A stretch of DNA of 64,000 nucleotides from an uncultured Pedobacter sp. (GCF_946480185.1 NZ_CAMLIG010000008.1:62001-126000), one strand, 5' to 3'. Shown: positions 9,359-18,458, counted from the first letter of the stretch. Made by a program: numbers and translations. Notes: generated from the sequence alone by a model not told the origin.

Positions 9359-11254
9359 ATGTCAACAATTGCAATTAATAACCCATCGGCAATTCATCAT
9401 GATGATCATGCACATGCTCACCATCATGAAACATTTTTGACTAAATATGTTTTTAGTCAGGATCACAAGATGATCGCAAAGCAATTCCTTATTACGGGTA
9501 TCATAATGGGAGTTGTTGCGATGTTATTATCTATCCTTTTCCGGATTCAGCTAGCTTATCCAGATCATAGCTTCCCATTATTGGAAGTTTTATTAGGAAA
9601 ATTTGCGCCTGAAGGTCGTTTAGATCCTAACTTCTATTTGTCTTTAGTGACAATACACGGAACAATCATGATTTTCTTCGTGTTAACAGCCGGGCTTAGT
9701 GGAACGTTTTCAAATTTATTGATCCCTTTGCAAATTGGTGCCCGTGATATGGCTTCACCATTCATGAATATGCTTTCTTACTGGTTCTTCTTTATGGCGT
9801 CGGTAATTATGTTGTCAACGTTTTTTATCGAATCAGGACCTGCTGGTGGCGGCTGGACAGTTTATCCACCTTTATCAGCTTTGCCAAAAGCAATGCCAGG
9901 CTCTGGCTTGGGTATGACCATGTGGTTAATTGCTATGATCCTATTCGTTGCTTCTTCATTAATGGGCGGTATAAATTATGTTTCTACCATCTTAAATATG
10001 CGTACCAAAGGAATGGATCTTTGGAAAATGCCTTTAACTATCTGGGCTTTCCTTTTGACTGCAATTACAGGTATCTTGTCTTTTCCAGTGTTGGTAGCAG
10101 GTGTTGTATTGTTGATTTTCGATAGAAGTTTTGGTACTTCATTTTACTTATCTGATATATTTATTGGCGGACAAGCTATAGCACACGAAGGTGGTAGCCC
10201 TATTTTATGGGAGCACTTATTCTGGTTCTTAGGTCACCCAGAGGTTTATATCGTAATTATGCCAGCGATGGGTATTGCTTCTGAAGTAATGTCTATCAAC
10301 TCAAGAAAACCAATTTTTGGTTACCATGCGATGGTGTATTCTTTAATTGGTATCACAACATTATCATTTATCGTTTGGGGTCACCACATGTTTGTCACGG
10401 GGATGAATCCGTTCTTAGGTGGAGTGTTTATGATAACGACCTTAATTATTGCCGTTCCTTCAGCTGTTAAAACGTTCAACTGGTTAGCTACATTATGGAG
10501 AGGAAATATACGCTTTACACCTGCAATGCTTTTTGCAATTGGGTTGGTTTCTTTCTTTATTTCTGGTGGTTTAACCGGTATTTGGTTAGGTAACGCTGCT
10601 TTGGATATCAACTTACATGATACTTATTTTGTAGTTGCTCACTTTCACTTGGTAATGGGGTCTGCCGCAATATTTGGTATGATAGCCGGTGTTTATCATT
10701 GGTTTCCAAAGATGTTTGGACGTATGATGAATGCTAAATTAGGATATCTACACTTCTGGATCACGTTTGCTGCTGCTTATATGGTTTTTTTTCCAATGCA
10801 CTTTATGGGATTAGACGGTGTTCCACGTAGATACTATGCTTTTACAGAGTTTGAATCTATGAGAAAATGGATGTCTGTAAACATCTTCATTACATGGTCA
10901 GCTATTATGGCGGCTGTTGCTCAGGTAGCATTCTTGTTTAATTTCTTTTATTCAATATTCTTCGGAGAAAAAGCTACTCAAAACCCTTGGCAAGCAAATA
11001 CTTTAGAGTGGACTACTCCAGTAGAGCGTATTCACGGAAACTGGCCGGGAGAAATTCCAACTGTTTACCGTTGGTCTTATGATTACAGCAAACCTGGACA
11101 TCATGCCGATTTTATTATGCAAACTACGCCACTTTCCGAAACAATGAGCTCTAATCTACCTCACGATTTCGAGGGTAACGAAGTTGCTGAAAAGATTCAG
11201 GAAAAATGGAATTTAGAACATAAGTCAGTAAATAATACTGAAGAAGTCAAATAA
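9359..11254 (+). CDS. coxA: Cytochrome c oxidase subunit I (heme a / heme a3-CuB catalytic subunit)
   Basis: A 631-residue protein with 12 or more helices. It reduces O2 to water and pumps protons. Diagnostic segments are all present: FWFLGHPEVYIVIMP (CuB His, the His-Tyr crosslink and the D-channel Glu of A1-type oxidases), WGHHMFVTGM (CuB His pair) and HDTYFVVAHFHLVMG (heme a3 and heme a ligands). The N-terminus is very His-rich (HHDDHAHAHHHE). An AGGAG lies just 3 bases before the ATG. A perfect hairpin terminator 25 bases after the stop closes this transcription unit. Confidence 0.97.
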   Translation: MSTIAINNPSAIHHDDHAHAHHHETFLTKYVFSQDHKMIAKQFLITGIIMGVVAMLLSILFRIQLAYPDHSFPLLEVLLGKFAPEGRLDPNFYLSLVTIHGTIMIFFVLTAGLSGTFSNLLIPLQIGARDMASPFMNMLSYWFFFMASVIMLSTFFIESGPAGGGWTVYPPLSALPKAMPGSGLGMTMWLIAMILFVASSLMGGINYVSTILNMRTKGMDLWKMPLTIWAFLLTAITGILSFPVLVAGVVLLIFDRSFGTSFYLSDIFIGGQAIAHEGGSPILWEHLFWFLGHPEVYIVIMPAMGIASEVMSINSRKPIFGYHAMVYSLIGITTLSFIVWGHHMFVTGMNPFLGGVFMITTLIIAVPSAVKTFNWLATLWRGNIRFTPAMLFAIGLVSFFISGGLTGIWLGNAALDINLHDTYFVVAHFHLVMGSAAIFGMIAGVYHWFPKMFGRMMNAKLGYLHFWITFAAAYMVFFPMHFMGLDGVPRRYYAFTEFESMRKWMSVNIFITWSAIMAAVAQVAFLFNFFYSIFFGEKATQNPWQANTLEWTTPVERIHGNWPGEIPTVYRWSYDYSKPGHHADFIMQTTPLSETMSSNLPHDFEGNEVAEKIQEKWNLEHKSVNNTEEVK

Positions 11255-11278
11255 CCTGATTATTTGAATAAATTATAA

Positions 11279-11316
11279 TTGGGGTATTCAGTATTAAGTA
11301 CGAATACCCCAATTTT
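11279..11316 (+). terminator. Rho-independent terminator after coxA
   Basis: Perfect 11-bp inverted repeat: TTGGGGTATTC at 11279-11289 and GAATACCCCAA at 11302-11312, with a 12-base loop that can pair further, followed by a short T-run. It separates the act-coxBA unit from the heme A synthase unit. Confidence 0.85.
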
Positions 11317-11327
11317 ATAAAATAGAA

Positions 11328-12389
11328 ATGTATTCAAAGGCTGAAAGTCGTTTTTTATCAGTGAATTTTATTTCGCTGATTGCTCTTTTCCTACTTATAC
11401 TTGCTGGTGGTGTTGTTAGAAGCTCAGGTTCTGGCATGGGTTGTCCTGATTGGCCTAAATGTTTTGATCAGTACATACCTCCAACAGACGTTTCTCAGTT
11501 GCCTGCTAATTATAAGGAAAGATACGTTCAAAAAAGACTTGAAAAGAATGAGCGTTTCGCTAAACTTTTAGATAAAACCGGTTATTCAGATTTAGCCATT
11601 AAAATTCGCCACGACGAAAGCATAAAGGTTCCTGAAGAATTTAATCCAACTAAAACTTACACTGAATATATAAATAGGCTTATCGGAGCCTTGACAGGTT
11701 TTTTACTTTTAATATGTTTTGCATTGGCAATTCCGTTATTTAAAACGAAACCGGTTGTTTTTTGGTTAAGCGGGGTCAATCTATTGTTGGTTGGCTTTCA
11801 AGGTTGGTTAGGATCTATCGTGGTTTCAACAAACCTTTTGGCATGGATGATAACGGTACACATGTTGGTTGCAGTTTTAATTCTCGCAATTTCTTTGTAC
11901 ACCTATTTTTCAGTAAAGTTGCCAAAGGTGGTTTTATCTATAAATATAAAAGAGCTGAGTTATTTAAGGCTAGTTTCTTTAATGGTGATGCTTGTTTCTT
12001 TGTGGCAGATTACAGTAGGGACGGAAGTAAGGGAAGGTGTTGACGCGGTTAAATCAAATTTTCAGGAACTGCATCGAACAGAATGGCTTACAGAAGTAGG
12101 TAGAATATTTGCAGACCACAAAGAATTGGTGTGGCTTTATTTGTCAATTAGTCTCTTTCTGTTTGTATTAGTAAAAAGGTTCAAGATTACGGGTTTAGTT
12201 TCAATTCTCGCATCATGGATGATCGTGATTTTTGTAAGCCAAGTGGTAACAGGATTAGCGTTGGCATATTTTGCTTTAGTGCCTTGGGCTCAATCTGCAC
12301 ATGTACTTTTGGCAACGGTTTTATTTGGGATACAAGCTTATCTCTTTTTTATTTTTTATACTAAGAAATCTAATTTAATCAGATTATAG
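11328..12389 (+). CDS. ctaA: Heme A synthase (COX15/CtaA family)
   Basis: A 353-residue protein with eight predicted helices in two four-helix halves. Signature segments are the N-terminal LAGGVVRSSGSGMGCPDWPKC, the YTEYINRLIGALTG helix and the C-terminal VVTGLALAYFALVPWAQSAHVLLA. The enzyme oxidises the C8 methyl of heme O to make heme A for the adjacent oxidase. The conserved Cys pair in the first loop is only partly present: GCPDWPKC is seen. Its stop overlaps the GTG of ctaB by one base. Confidence 0.94.
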   Translation: MYSKAESRFLSVNFISLIALFLLILAGGVVRSSGSGMGCPDWPKCFDQYIPPTDVSQLPANYKERYVQKRLEKNERFAKLLDKTGYSDLAIKIRHDESIKVPEEFNPTKTYTEYINRLIGALTGFLLLICFALAIPLFKTKPVVFWLSGVNLLLVGFQGWLGSIVVSTNLLAWMITVHMLVAVLILAISLYTYFSVKLPKVVLSINIKELSYLRLVSLMVMLVSLWQITVGTEVREGVDAVKSNFQELHRTEWLTEVGRIFADHKELVWLYLSISLFLFVLVKRFKITGLVSILASWMIVIFVSQVVTGLALAYFALVPWAQSAHVLLATVLFGIQAYLFFIFYTKKSNLIRL

Positions 12390-13246
12390 TGGGGGAGTTT
12401 ATCAAAGATTTTAAAAGTTTAGTAAAACTAAGATTAACACTTTTGGTGGTTCTTTCTGCTTCCATCTGTTTTTTAGTAGGCGAGCATTTCCAAGGCTCAA
12501 TTCATTGGATAAGCTGGATTAAGTTAATTGTTGGTGGCTTTTTGGTCACTTCCGCTGCAAACGGTTTTAATGAAATCATTGAAAAAGATTTAGATAAGCT
12601 GATGGCAAGAACTTCTGATAGGCCTTTGCCATCAGGAAGGATGACAACCGGGCAAGCCTTAGTTTTAAGCTTGATTATGGGTATCTTTGGCACCTATTTA
12701 CTGGGAAGTTTAAACCTGTTGACAGGTGTGTTGTCGGTTTTCTCCATTTTTTTGTACGCCTTTTTATATACACCAATGAAACGTAAATCGCCAATTGCTG
12801 TTTTTATTGGCGCAATACCAGGAGCTTTGCCACCATTAATTGGATATGTTGCTTCTCATGGGCAGATTGATACCATTGCATTAATTTTATTTGGTATTCA
12901 GTTCGTTTGGCAATTTCCACATTTTTGGGCTATCGCTTGGGTGCTTGACGATGATTATAAAAAAGCGGGATTTCGTTTGTTGCCGACTACCCGTAGAGAT
13001 AGAACAAGTGCCGTTATCACATTTGTATCTACACTCATTTTGATTCCCGTAAGTCTTTTGCCTACGTTTTTCGGATTTGGAGGATACTTAATTGGGATTG
13101 TATCATTAATAATGGGATTGATATTCGCTTATCAAGCTTTTGTTTTAGCTAAAACCTTAGATGTAAAATCAGCTCGGCAGTTAATGTTCGGAAGTTTTAT
13201 TTATTTGCCAGTAGTACAGCTGGTACTCTTGTTTAATTTAAATTGA
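12389..13246 (+). CDS. ctaB: Protoheme IX farnesyltransferase (heme O synthase)
   Basis: A 285-residue UbiA-type prenyltransferase with about nine helices. The first Asp-rich motif is visible as NGFNEIIEKDLDKLMARTSDRPLPSG, and YAFLYTPMKRKS follows. It converts heme B to heme O, the substrate of CtaA next door. A GTG start is used (GTG GGG GAG TTT), overlapping the last base of the ctaA stop. No ATG lies close by in frame. It is followed directly by the subunit III genes. Confidence 0.94.
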   Translation: MGEFIKDFKSLVKLRLTLLVVLSASICFLVGEHFQGSIHWISWIKLIVGGFLVTSAANGFNEIIEKDLDKLMARTSDRPLPSGRMTTGQALVLSLIMGIFGTYLLGSLNLLTGVLSVFSIFLYAFLYTPMKRKSPIAVFIGAIPGALPPLIGYVASHGQIDTIALILFGIQFVWQFPHFWAIAWVLDDDYKKAGFRLLPTTRRDRTSAVITFVSTLILIPVSLLPTFFGFGGYLIGIVSLIMGLIFAYQAFVLAKTLDVKSARQLMFGSFIYLPVVQLVLLFNLN

Positions 13247-13251
13247 AAAAT

Positions 13252-13827
13252 ATGGCTCTTAACACTGATTTAGATAGACATAATCTGCAACCTAAAAAGT
13301 TTATATTATGGCTTTTTATAGTTTCTTCGATCATTTTTTTTGCTGGTTTAACCAGTGGTTTTATTGTTTACGCAGGTAGCGGATCAGGTAAATCTTTGAA
13401 TGTTGATTTGCCAAAGGTTTTTATTTATAGTACAATAGTTATTGTTATAAGTAGTTTAACAATGCATAAAGCATTTTTAAGCGCTAAAAGCTTACAATTT
13501 GCAAAGCAGAAACTTTGGCTGTGGGTCACTTTTGTTTTAGGCTTGGTGTTTATAGGTTTACAAGTTTATGGCTGGATGGTGTGGACTAATTTAGGGCTGT
13601 TTTTTGTGAACTCAAACGCCTCAATTAGTTTCGTTTATGCATTTACTTTATTTCATATTATACATATCATAGCTGGGCTTGTGATGATTTTAACAGCGAT
13701 TAGAAGCAGTTACGGACCGGTGCCAAATGTTAAAAATACCTTTAGAATGGAAATCTCTTCTATTTTTTGGCATTTTGTAGATATTGTATGGATTTATTTA
13801 TACCTTTTCTTACTTTTGAATCATTAA
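13252..13827 (+). CDS. Cytochrome c oxidase subunit III-like protein (short form)
   Basis: A 191-residue, five-helix protein of the heme-copper oxidase subunit III family. The C-terminal signature FWHFVDIVWIYLY and the FHIIHIIAGLVM helix are clear. I start it at the ATG of MALNTDLDRHN; an in-frame TTG 9 bases upstream overlaps the ctaB stop. It is shorter than the usual subunit III, and a second, better conserved copy follows. Such tandem subunit III genes are known in Bacteroidota oxidase operons. How the two share a role is unknown to me. Confidence 0.85.
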   Translation: MALNTDLDRHNLQPKKFILWLFIVSSIIFFAGLTSGFIVYAGSGSGKSLNVDLPKVFIYSTIVIVISSLTMHKAFLSAKSLQFAKQKLWLWVTFVLGLVFIGLQVYGWMVWTNLGLFFVNSNASISFVYAFTLFHIIHIIAGLVMILTAIRSSYGPVPNVKNTFRMEISSIFWHFVDIVWIYLYLFLLLNH

Positions 13828-13860
13828 AATTTTACTCAAAAATTACAACTTAAATATTTG

Positions 13861-14562
13861 ATGGATACGACAGCACAATTAGACGAAATAAAAACCAGTC
13901 CGTGGAGCGGAGGTAGGTCACCATTCTCTGTAGAGTATGGTAAACTGATGATGTGGTTTTTTCTTTTATCAGATGCATTTACTTTTTCTGCATTCTTGGT
14001 TTATTACGGCGCACAGCGTTTTAGTAAAATAACATGGCCAAACCCCGAAATTGTTTTTAAATCTTTCCCAGGCGTTTCTGATAATGCACCGTTGGTTTTT
14101 GTGGGTTTAATGACTTTTATTTTGATTGCAAGTTCCGTAACAATGGTTTTAGCTGTAGAAGCAGGACATCGTAACAAAAAGAAAGAGGTTACCTGGTGGA
14201 TGGTTGCTACAATTATTGGAGGATTGATGTTCTTAGGTTGCCAAGCTCTAGAGTGGAGCCATTTGCATCATGAAGGATTTTGGTGGGGACATATTCCTAC
14301 ACTTGAAACAATGAAAGAAATGGGATTAACATCCGATGCTGTGAGTACACAGCAATTTGCTAACCTATTTTTCACCATCACCGGATTCCACGGGTTTCAC
14401 GTATTCACTGGAGTTATCATTAATATCATTATTTTAATAATGACAATGGCTGGAGTTTTTGAACGTCGAGGCCATTATCTGATGATCGAGAAAGTGGGCT
14501 TATACTGGCACTTTGTTGATTTAGTTTGGGTATTTGTATTTACCTTCTTTTATTTAGTTTAA
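13861..14562 (+). CDS. coxC: Cytochrome c oxidase subunit III
   Basis: A 233-residue integral membrane protein with about five helices. Family features are KLMMWFFLLSDAFTFSAFL near the N-terminus, FFTITGFHGFHVFTGVIINI, and the closing LYWHFVDLVWVFVFTFFYL. Subunit III stabilises the catalytic core and sustains proton uptake. It begins 33 bases after the shorter subunit III and ends 16 bases before the subunit IV gene. The first ATG (13861) is used. Confidence 0.93.
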   Translation: MDTTAQLDEIKTSPWSGGRSPFSVEYGKLMMWFFLLSDAFTFSAFLVYYGAQRFSKITWPNPEIVFKSFPGVSDNAPLVFVGLMTFILIASSVTMVLAVEAGHRNKKKEVTWWMVATIIGGLMFLGCQALEWSHLHHEGFWWGHIPTLETMKEMGLTSDAVSTQQFANLFFTITGFHGFHVFTGVIINIIILIMTMAGVFERRGHYLMIEKVGLYWHFVDLVWVFVFTFFYLV

Positions 14563-14578
14563 TCTTAATCTTTCTATA

Positions 14579-14920
14579 ATGTCAACTGAAAATTCTAATG
14601 TAGAACACGCTGAAGAGCATAATGTGATGACCAAAGGCAGAATTCTTGGAGTTTTGCTAATTCTTTCGGTAGTTACAGGTATCGAATTTATTTTAGCGCT
14701 AGCAGTTCCGCATTCTTTAATGCCTCAGCATGTTAAAAACATTATTTATGTACTTTTAACTCTAGTTAAAGCATACTATATAGTTGCTTTCTTTATGCAC
14801 TTAAAATTTGAGAAATACGCTCTTAAAGCGGCTATTCTTCTTTCCCTTATATTTATCATTTACTTTATTGTATTGTTACTTATCGAAGGAAATTATTTGA
14901 ATAGCCATTTAACGATATGA
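14579..14920 (+). CDS. Cytochrome c oxidase subunit IV (CyoD/CtaF-like)
   Basis: A 113-residue protein with three hydrophobic helices. The second, including YVLLTLVKAYYIVAFFMHLKFE, is the hallmark of the prokaryotic cytochrome c oxidase subunit IV family. It is a small accessory membrane subunit of the oxidase. The last 4 bases (ATGA) overlap the start of the SCO-like gene, which indicates translational coupling. Confidence 0.9.
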   Translation: MSTENSNVEHAEEHNVMTKGRILGVLLILSVVTGIEFILALAVPHSLMPQHVKNIIYVLLTLVKAYYIVAFFMHLKFEKYALKAAILLSLIFIIYFIVLLLIEGNYLNSHLTI

Positions 14921-15618
14921 GCGGGAATAAATTTCCTTTAGCAAAAATATTAATCCTGGTAACCATATTAGCGTTGCCAGGATTTTTGTATTATTTACTC
15001 AAAGAAAAGGGTAAAAACAGGTATAAGCTTTTGCCTGTTTTTGGGCCAAAAGTTGTTGGATCAACATTTCATACAAAACGTGGAGTTAAGATACCGGATA
15101 CACTTTATCATCACATTGTTTTTCCAGAATTAACGGATAAAGACGGAAAGACGGTAAAAATTTCTACAGAGGAGCAAATGCTGACTATTGTAAATTTTTT
15201 TTACACCAGCAATAAAGATGTAGTTCCTGCGCTTAATAGAGGGATTCAGGATTTACAAGAGCAATTTAAAGGCAATAAAATAATCAGGTTTATTTCCATT
15301 GATTTAGATCCAAAGAATGACAATGCGGAGAAACTGAAAGTTTATTCAGCTAGCGTTGGCGCAATCCCTAACAAATGGGAAGTCTTAACAGCAGACACAT
15401 CAGTTACGTATCCGTTTGCCCGTAATCAGTTATTTGTAAATGCGTTGCAAACATCTGATGGTAATTTTGTGTTTAGTGATAAGCTAATTCTTTTAGATGC
15501 TGATAATCGTATTCGAGGTTATTATACAGGAACTTCTGAAGACGAAATTAGGCGGATAAGTGACGAGATTAAGGTTTTAATTACAGAGGAACTTCGTAAA
15601 AAAACAGCAAGGTTCTAA
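14917..15618 (+). CDS. SCO1/SenC-family protein lacking copper ligands
   Basis: A 233-residue protein with one N-terminal membrane anchor (ILILVTILALPGFLYYLL) and a thioredoxin-like domain. Its position and fold segments (TIVNFFYTS, IIRFISIDLDPKNDN, ILLDADNRIRGYYTG) place it with the SCO copper chaperones. SCO proteins normally bind copper through CxxxC plus a distal His, to metallate CuA. Here the CxxxC region reads FYTSNKDVVPALN, and the protein contains no cysteine at all. The segment that usually carries the distal His reads FVFSDKLILLD. Copper binding in the canonical way is therefore impossible. The family assignment relies on context plus fold segments and is moderately sure. Confidence 0.78.
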   Translation: MSGNKFPLAKILILVTILALPGFLYYLLKEKGKNRYKLLPVFGPKVVGSTFHTKRGVKIPDTLYHHIVFPELTDKDGKTVKISTEEQMLTIVNFFYTSNKDVVPALNRGIQDLQEQFKGNKIIRFISIDLDPKNDNAEKLKVYSASVGAIPNKWEVLTADTSVTYPFARNQLFVNALQTSDGNFVFSDKLILLDADNRIRGYYTGTSEDEIRRISDEIKVLITEELRKKTARF

Positions 15619-15640
15619 TAATATTTTTGAGGTTTAGATT

Positions 15641-16213
15641 ATGAGCGATAAGGTGATTTTAAGAGTAATTACAGGTGTTTCTATAGCTGTTTTTGTTTTG
15701 GTCTTAATTTTAAATAGAAAGATAATTCCGGTCACTATACCAACTCCAAGTTTTGTGTTTTTTTTTCCAAAACTTAATGCAATTATAAATGGGACATGTA
15801 CTTTCCTATTGTTGCTTTCTCTGTATTTCATCAAACAAAAAAATATCAAGGCGCACAAAAGAATCAATATTTTAACGTTTTGTTTATCTGCTATTTTTTT
15901 GATTTCGTATGTGGTTTTTCACTATTTCGCTCCTGAAACAAAATTTGGAGATATTGATCATAACAATATTGTAAGTGACCATGAGAAGCTAATAGTGGGT
16001 AATCTTCGTTATATCTATTACTTTATTTTAGCAACTCATATTGTTCTTGCCGCGGCGGTTTTACCGTTAATTTTACTAAGTTTTTTTAGAGGACTTAAAA
16101 TGCAGGTAGAAAAGCATAAGAAGCTAGTGCGTTGGAGCTATCCGGTATGGTTATATGTTACAACTACCGGAGTAATTGTTTATTTAATGATAGCTCCTTA
16201 TTATAATTTTTAA
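15641..16213 (+). CDS. DUF420 family membrane protein, probable oxidase assembly factor
   Basis: A 190-residue protein with five hydrophobic helices and the DUF420-type segments HYFAPETKFGD and YYFILATHIVLAA, with a WSYPVWLYVTTTGVIVYLM C-terminal helix. DUF420 proteins travel with heme-copper oxidases; a Firmicutes relative (CtaM) is reported as needed for aa3 oxidase function. The His residues in HYF and THIVLA are candidates for heme or metal binding, which is inference. It starts 22 bases after the SCO-like gene. Confidence 0.82.
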   Translation: MSDKVILRVITGVSIAVFVLVLILNRKIIPVTIPTPSFVFFFPKLNAIINGTCTFLLLLSLYFIKQKNIKAHKRINILTFCLSAIFLISYVVFHYFAPETKFGDIDHNNIVSDHEKLIVGNLRYIYYFILATHIVLAAAVLPLILLSFFRGLKMQVEKHKKLVRWSYPVWLYVTTTGVIVYLMIAPYYNF

Positions 16214-16223
16214 ATTTGTATCC

Positions 16224-16499
16224 ATGAAGCGTTCAACAATTCTTTTATCAGTTCTTTTTGTAGTTGTTTTGGTTTTTGTTGCCAATTTTACATTTGCACA
16301 GTGTGCAATGTGCCAAGCTACGGTTGAGTCTAATCTAAAAGCCGGTGGTAAAACGGCGGCTGGGTTAAATGGAGGCATCATGTATTTATTGGCAGCGCCG
16401 TATTTGGTAGTTCTGGGTATTGGTGTATTGTGGTATAAGAAATATCGCAAAAAGGAAATTGCTATTGATATCAAAGCTGAAAAGATTAACCTAAATTAA
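16224..16499 (+). CDS. Small CxxC membrane protein in the oxidase operon
   Basis: A 91-residue protein with an N-terminal signal-like helix ending NFTFAQ, then the motif CAMC, a short Gly-rich segment, and a C-terminal helix (MYLLAAPYLVVLGIGVLWY) with a basic tail. The likely topology puts the CAMC motif on the periplasmic face next to a membrane anchor. I do not recognise a named function. The position, 10 bases after DUF420 and within the oxidase assembly genes, points to an assembly role. CAMC could be a thiol-redox or copper-binding pair, which is inference. Confidence 0.8.
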   Translation: MKRSTILLSVLFVVVLVFVANFTFAQCAMCQATVESNLKAGGKTAAGLNGGIMYLLAAPYLVVLGIGVLWYKKYRKKEIAIDIKAEKINLN

Positions 16500-16524
16500 A
16501 CTCTAATCGTAATAAACTTTTGTC

Positions 16525-16914
16525 ATGGCAGAAACCCCGAAATTACAGGCAATGATTAATGCTAAATGCCCTCGTTGCCGTAGAGGAGACATGTTCATAA
16601 ACTCTATGTATGGGTTTTCCTCTCAAAAAATGCATGAACATTGCCCAAAATGCAATGTTAGATATGAGCTAGAGCCGGGGTATTTTTATGCAGCCATGTA
16701 TATAAGCTATGGTTTAAATGTAGCATTAGCCGTAATAGTTGGAGTAACAACTTATTTAATATCTCACGAAACAGAGTCGCCATGGCTTTATGTGGGAGTT
16801 ATATTTGCAATCAGCGTTGCTTTAGCGCCATTAAACTTTAGGTATTCAAGGGTAATTCTGCTCCATTTAATGTCGCCGAAACTAAAATACCTTTCACATT
16901 ATGACCACGATTAA
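16525..16914 (+). CDS. DUF983 family protein
   Basis: A 129-residue protein with an N-terminal zinc-ribbon-like pair of CxxC motifs (CPRCRRGD and CPKCNVRYE), the DUF983 signature ELEPGYFYAAMYISYGLN, and two transmembrane helices. The biochemical role is unknown. Homologues commonly sit beside oxidase genes. The last 14 bases overlap the DUF2461 gene, so the two are probably co-translated. Confidence 0.88.
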   Translation: MAETPKLQAMINAKCPRCRRGDMFINSMYGFSSQKMHEHCPKCNVRYELEPGYFYAAMYISYGLNVALAVIVGVTTYLISHETESPWLYVGVIFAISVALAPLNFRYSRVILLHLMSPKLKYLSHYDHD

Positions 16915-17578
16915 GGCAGAAACTTTAGATTTTCTTAGGCAGCTAAAGCTTAACAATAACAGAGAATGGTTTCAAGACCATAAATCTATTTATATCGAAG
17001 CAAAAGAGAATGTTGAAGCTTTTGCAGAAGATATCATTGTGTCTTTTAGAAAAATGAACCCTAAGATTCCAACAGAATTAACGGGTAAAAAAAGTGTGAT
17101 GCGTATTTACAGAGACGTTAGATTTAGTAAAGACAAATTACCTTACAAAACAAATTTTGGAATTAGTATTTCCACCAGCCCCAAGGGAATACACGGTCCC
17201 GGTTATTTTATACAACTACAGCCAGATCAAAGTTTTGTTGCCGGAGGAATGTGGATGCCAGACTCTGGCCATGTGAAATTAATTAGGCAAGAAATTGATT
17301 ATAACGCCGACCGACTATTGTCGATTTTTAAGAACAAAAGTTTCGAAGATTTTTTTGGTAAGGGTTTACAACAAACGGATAAGTTAAAAACAACGCCTAA
17401 AAATTATGATGCAACGCATCCAAATATTGAACTGCTAAAGCTTAAAAGTTTTATAGTTAGTAGGTCTTTTACTGATCAGCAATTGCAAAATACGGATGCG
17501 GTGGGGCACATCGTAAATACTTTAAATGAAATTACGCCACTAAATGATTTTTTACAGGAGGCCATAACCACCTTATAG
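16901..17578 (+). CDS. DUF2461 family protein (TIGR02453)
   Basis: A 225-residue soluble protein. The opening TLDFLRQLKLNNNREWFQDHKSIY and the central segment MRIYRDVRFSKDKLPYKTNFG followed by GPGYFIQLQPDQSFVAGGMW are diagnostic of DUF2461. No enzymatic function is established for the family. It overlaps the DUF983 gene by 14 bases and ends the respiratory gene block. It may be an unrelated passenger of that operon. Confidence 0.88.
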   Translation: MTTIKAETLDFLRQLKLNNNREWFQDHKSIYIEAKENVEAFAEDIIVSFRKMNPKIPTELTGKKSVMRIYRDVRFSKDKLPYKTNFGISISTSPKGIHGPGYFIQLQPDQSFVAGGMWMPDSGHVKLIRQEIDYNADRLLSIFKNKSFEDFFGKGLQQTDKLKTTPKNYDATHPNIELLKLKSFIVSRSFTDQQLQNTDAVGHIVNTLNEITPLNDFLQEAITTL

Positions 17579-17621
17579 ATTTATAATTTTTATATTGAAA
17601 TTTTAAATAAATTATTTCCGC

Positions 17622-18458
17622 ATGAAGAAGCAACATATTTTAATCGCATTGTGTGCAGTTCTATTTTTAAGTTCTTGCGTGGTACTTTCCAAAAAGAAAT
17701 ACCAATCCTTGCTTTCGCAAAAGGACTCTTTAAACGTGGGTTGGGATAATGCGAATGTTAAAATCCAATCTTTGCAGGAAATGATCACAGGTTTAAAAGC
17801 CGATACTGCGACTTTAAATGCTAAAATTGCAGACATGAGCGCTCAGTTAGAAAACTTAAATACGAACTACACAGCTTTAAGCTCAAAGAGTTCTTCGGAA
17901 ATTAATAAGCTTTCCGCTGATTTGGAAAAAAGAGAAGCAAGGTTAAAAGAGGTTGAAGAAATTTTGAAAAAGCGTGACCAAGCTACCAATGCATTAAAAG
18001 AAAAACTACAAAAAGCTTTGTTAGGCTTTCAGGAGAAAGGCTTAAGCGTAGAAATTAGAGACGGAAAAGTATATGTTTCTTTAACGGATAAGCTGTTGTT
18101 TAGTACCGGATCAATTGTAATTGATGATAAAGGGAAACAAGCTTTACAGGAACTAGCGAAGGTTTTAAACACACAGCCAGAAATTAATATCGCCGTAGAA
18201 GGCCATACTGATAATCAGAAGGTTGGCAATTTAGGACAAATTAAAGACAATTGGGATTTAAGCGTATTACGAGCAACATCTGTTGTTCGGTATTTAACAG
18301 AACTGCAAAATATTTCGCCCGAGCGTTTAACAGCAACCGGTAAAGGACAGTTCCAACCTATCGCATTAGGCAATACCCCAGAGGATAGAAGTAAAAACCG
18401 TAGAATTGAAATTGTATTGTCTCCAAAATTGGATGAACTGTATAATTTAATCAAATAG
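17622..18458 (+). CDS. OmpA-family outer membrane lipoprotein
   Basis: A 278-residue protein with a lipoprotein signal (ALCAVLFLSSC, acylated Cys about residue 19). A long heptad-rich coiled coil follows (about residues 40-130), then a C-terminal OmpA/MotB peptidoglycan-binding domain. The latter shows IAVEGHTDNQ, NWDLSVLRATSVVRYL and RSKNRRIEIVL, i.e. the Asp and Arg that bind diaminopimelate. It probably ties the outer membrane to the cell wall. It is set apart from its neighbours by 43 and 175 bases. Confidence 0.9.
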   Translation: MKKQHILIALCAVLFLSSCVVLSKKKYQSLLSQKDSLNVGWDNANVKIQSLQEMITGLKADTATLNAKIADMSAQLENLNTNYTALSSKSSSEINKLSADLEKREARLKEVEEILKKRDQATNALKEKLQKALLGFQEKGLSVEIRDGKVYVSLTDKLLFSTGSIVIDDKGKQALQELAKVLNTQPEINIAVEGHTDNQKVGNLGQIKDNWDLSVLRATSVVRYLTELQNISPERLTATGKGQFQPIALGNTPEDRSKNRRIEIVLSPKLDELYNLIK

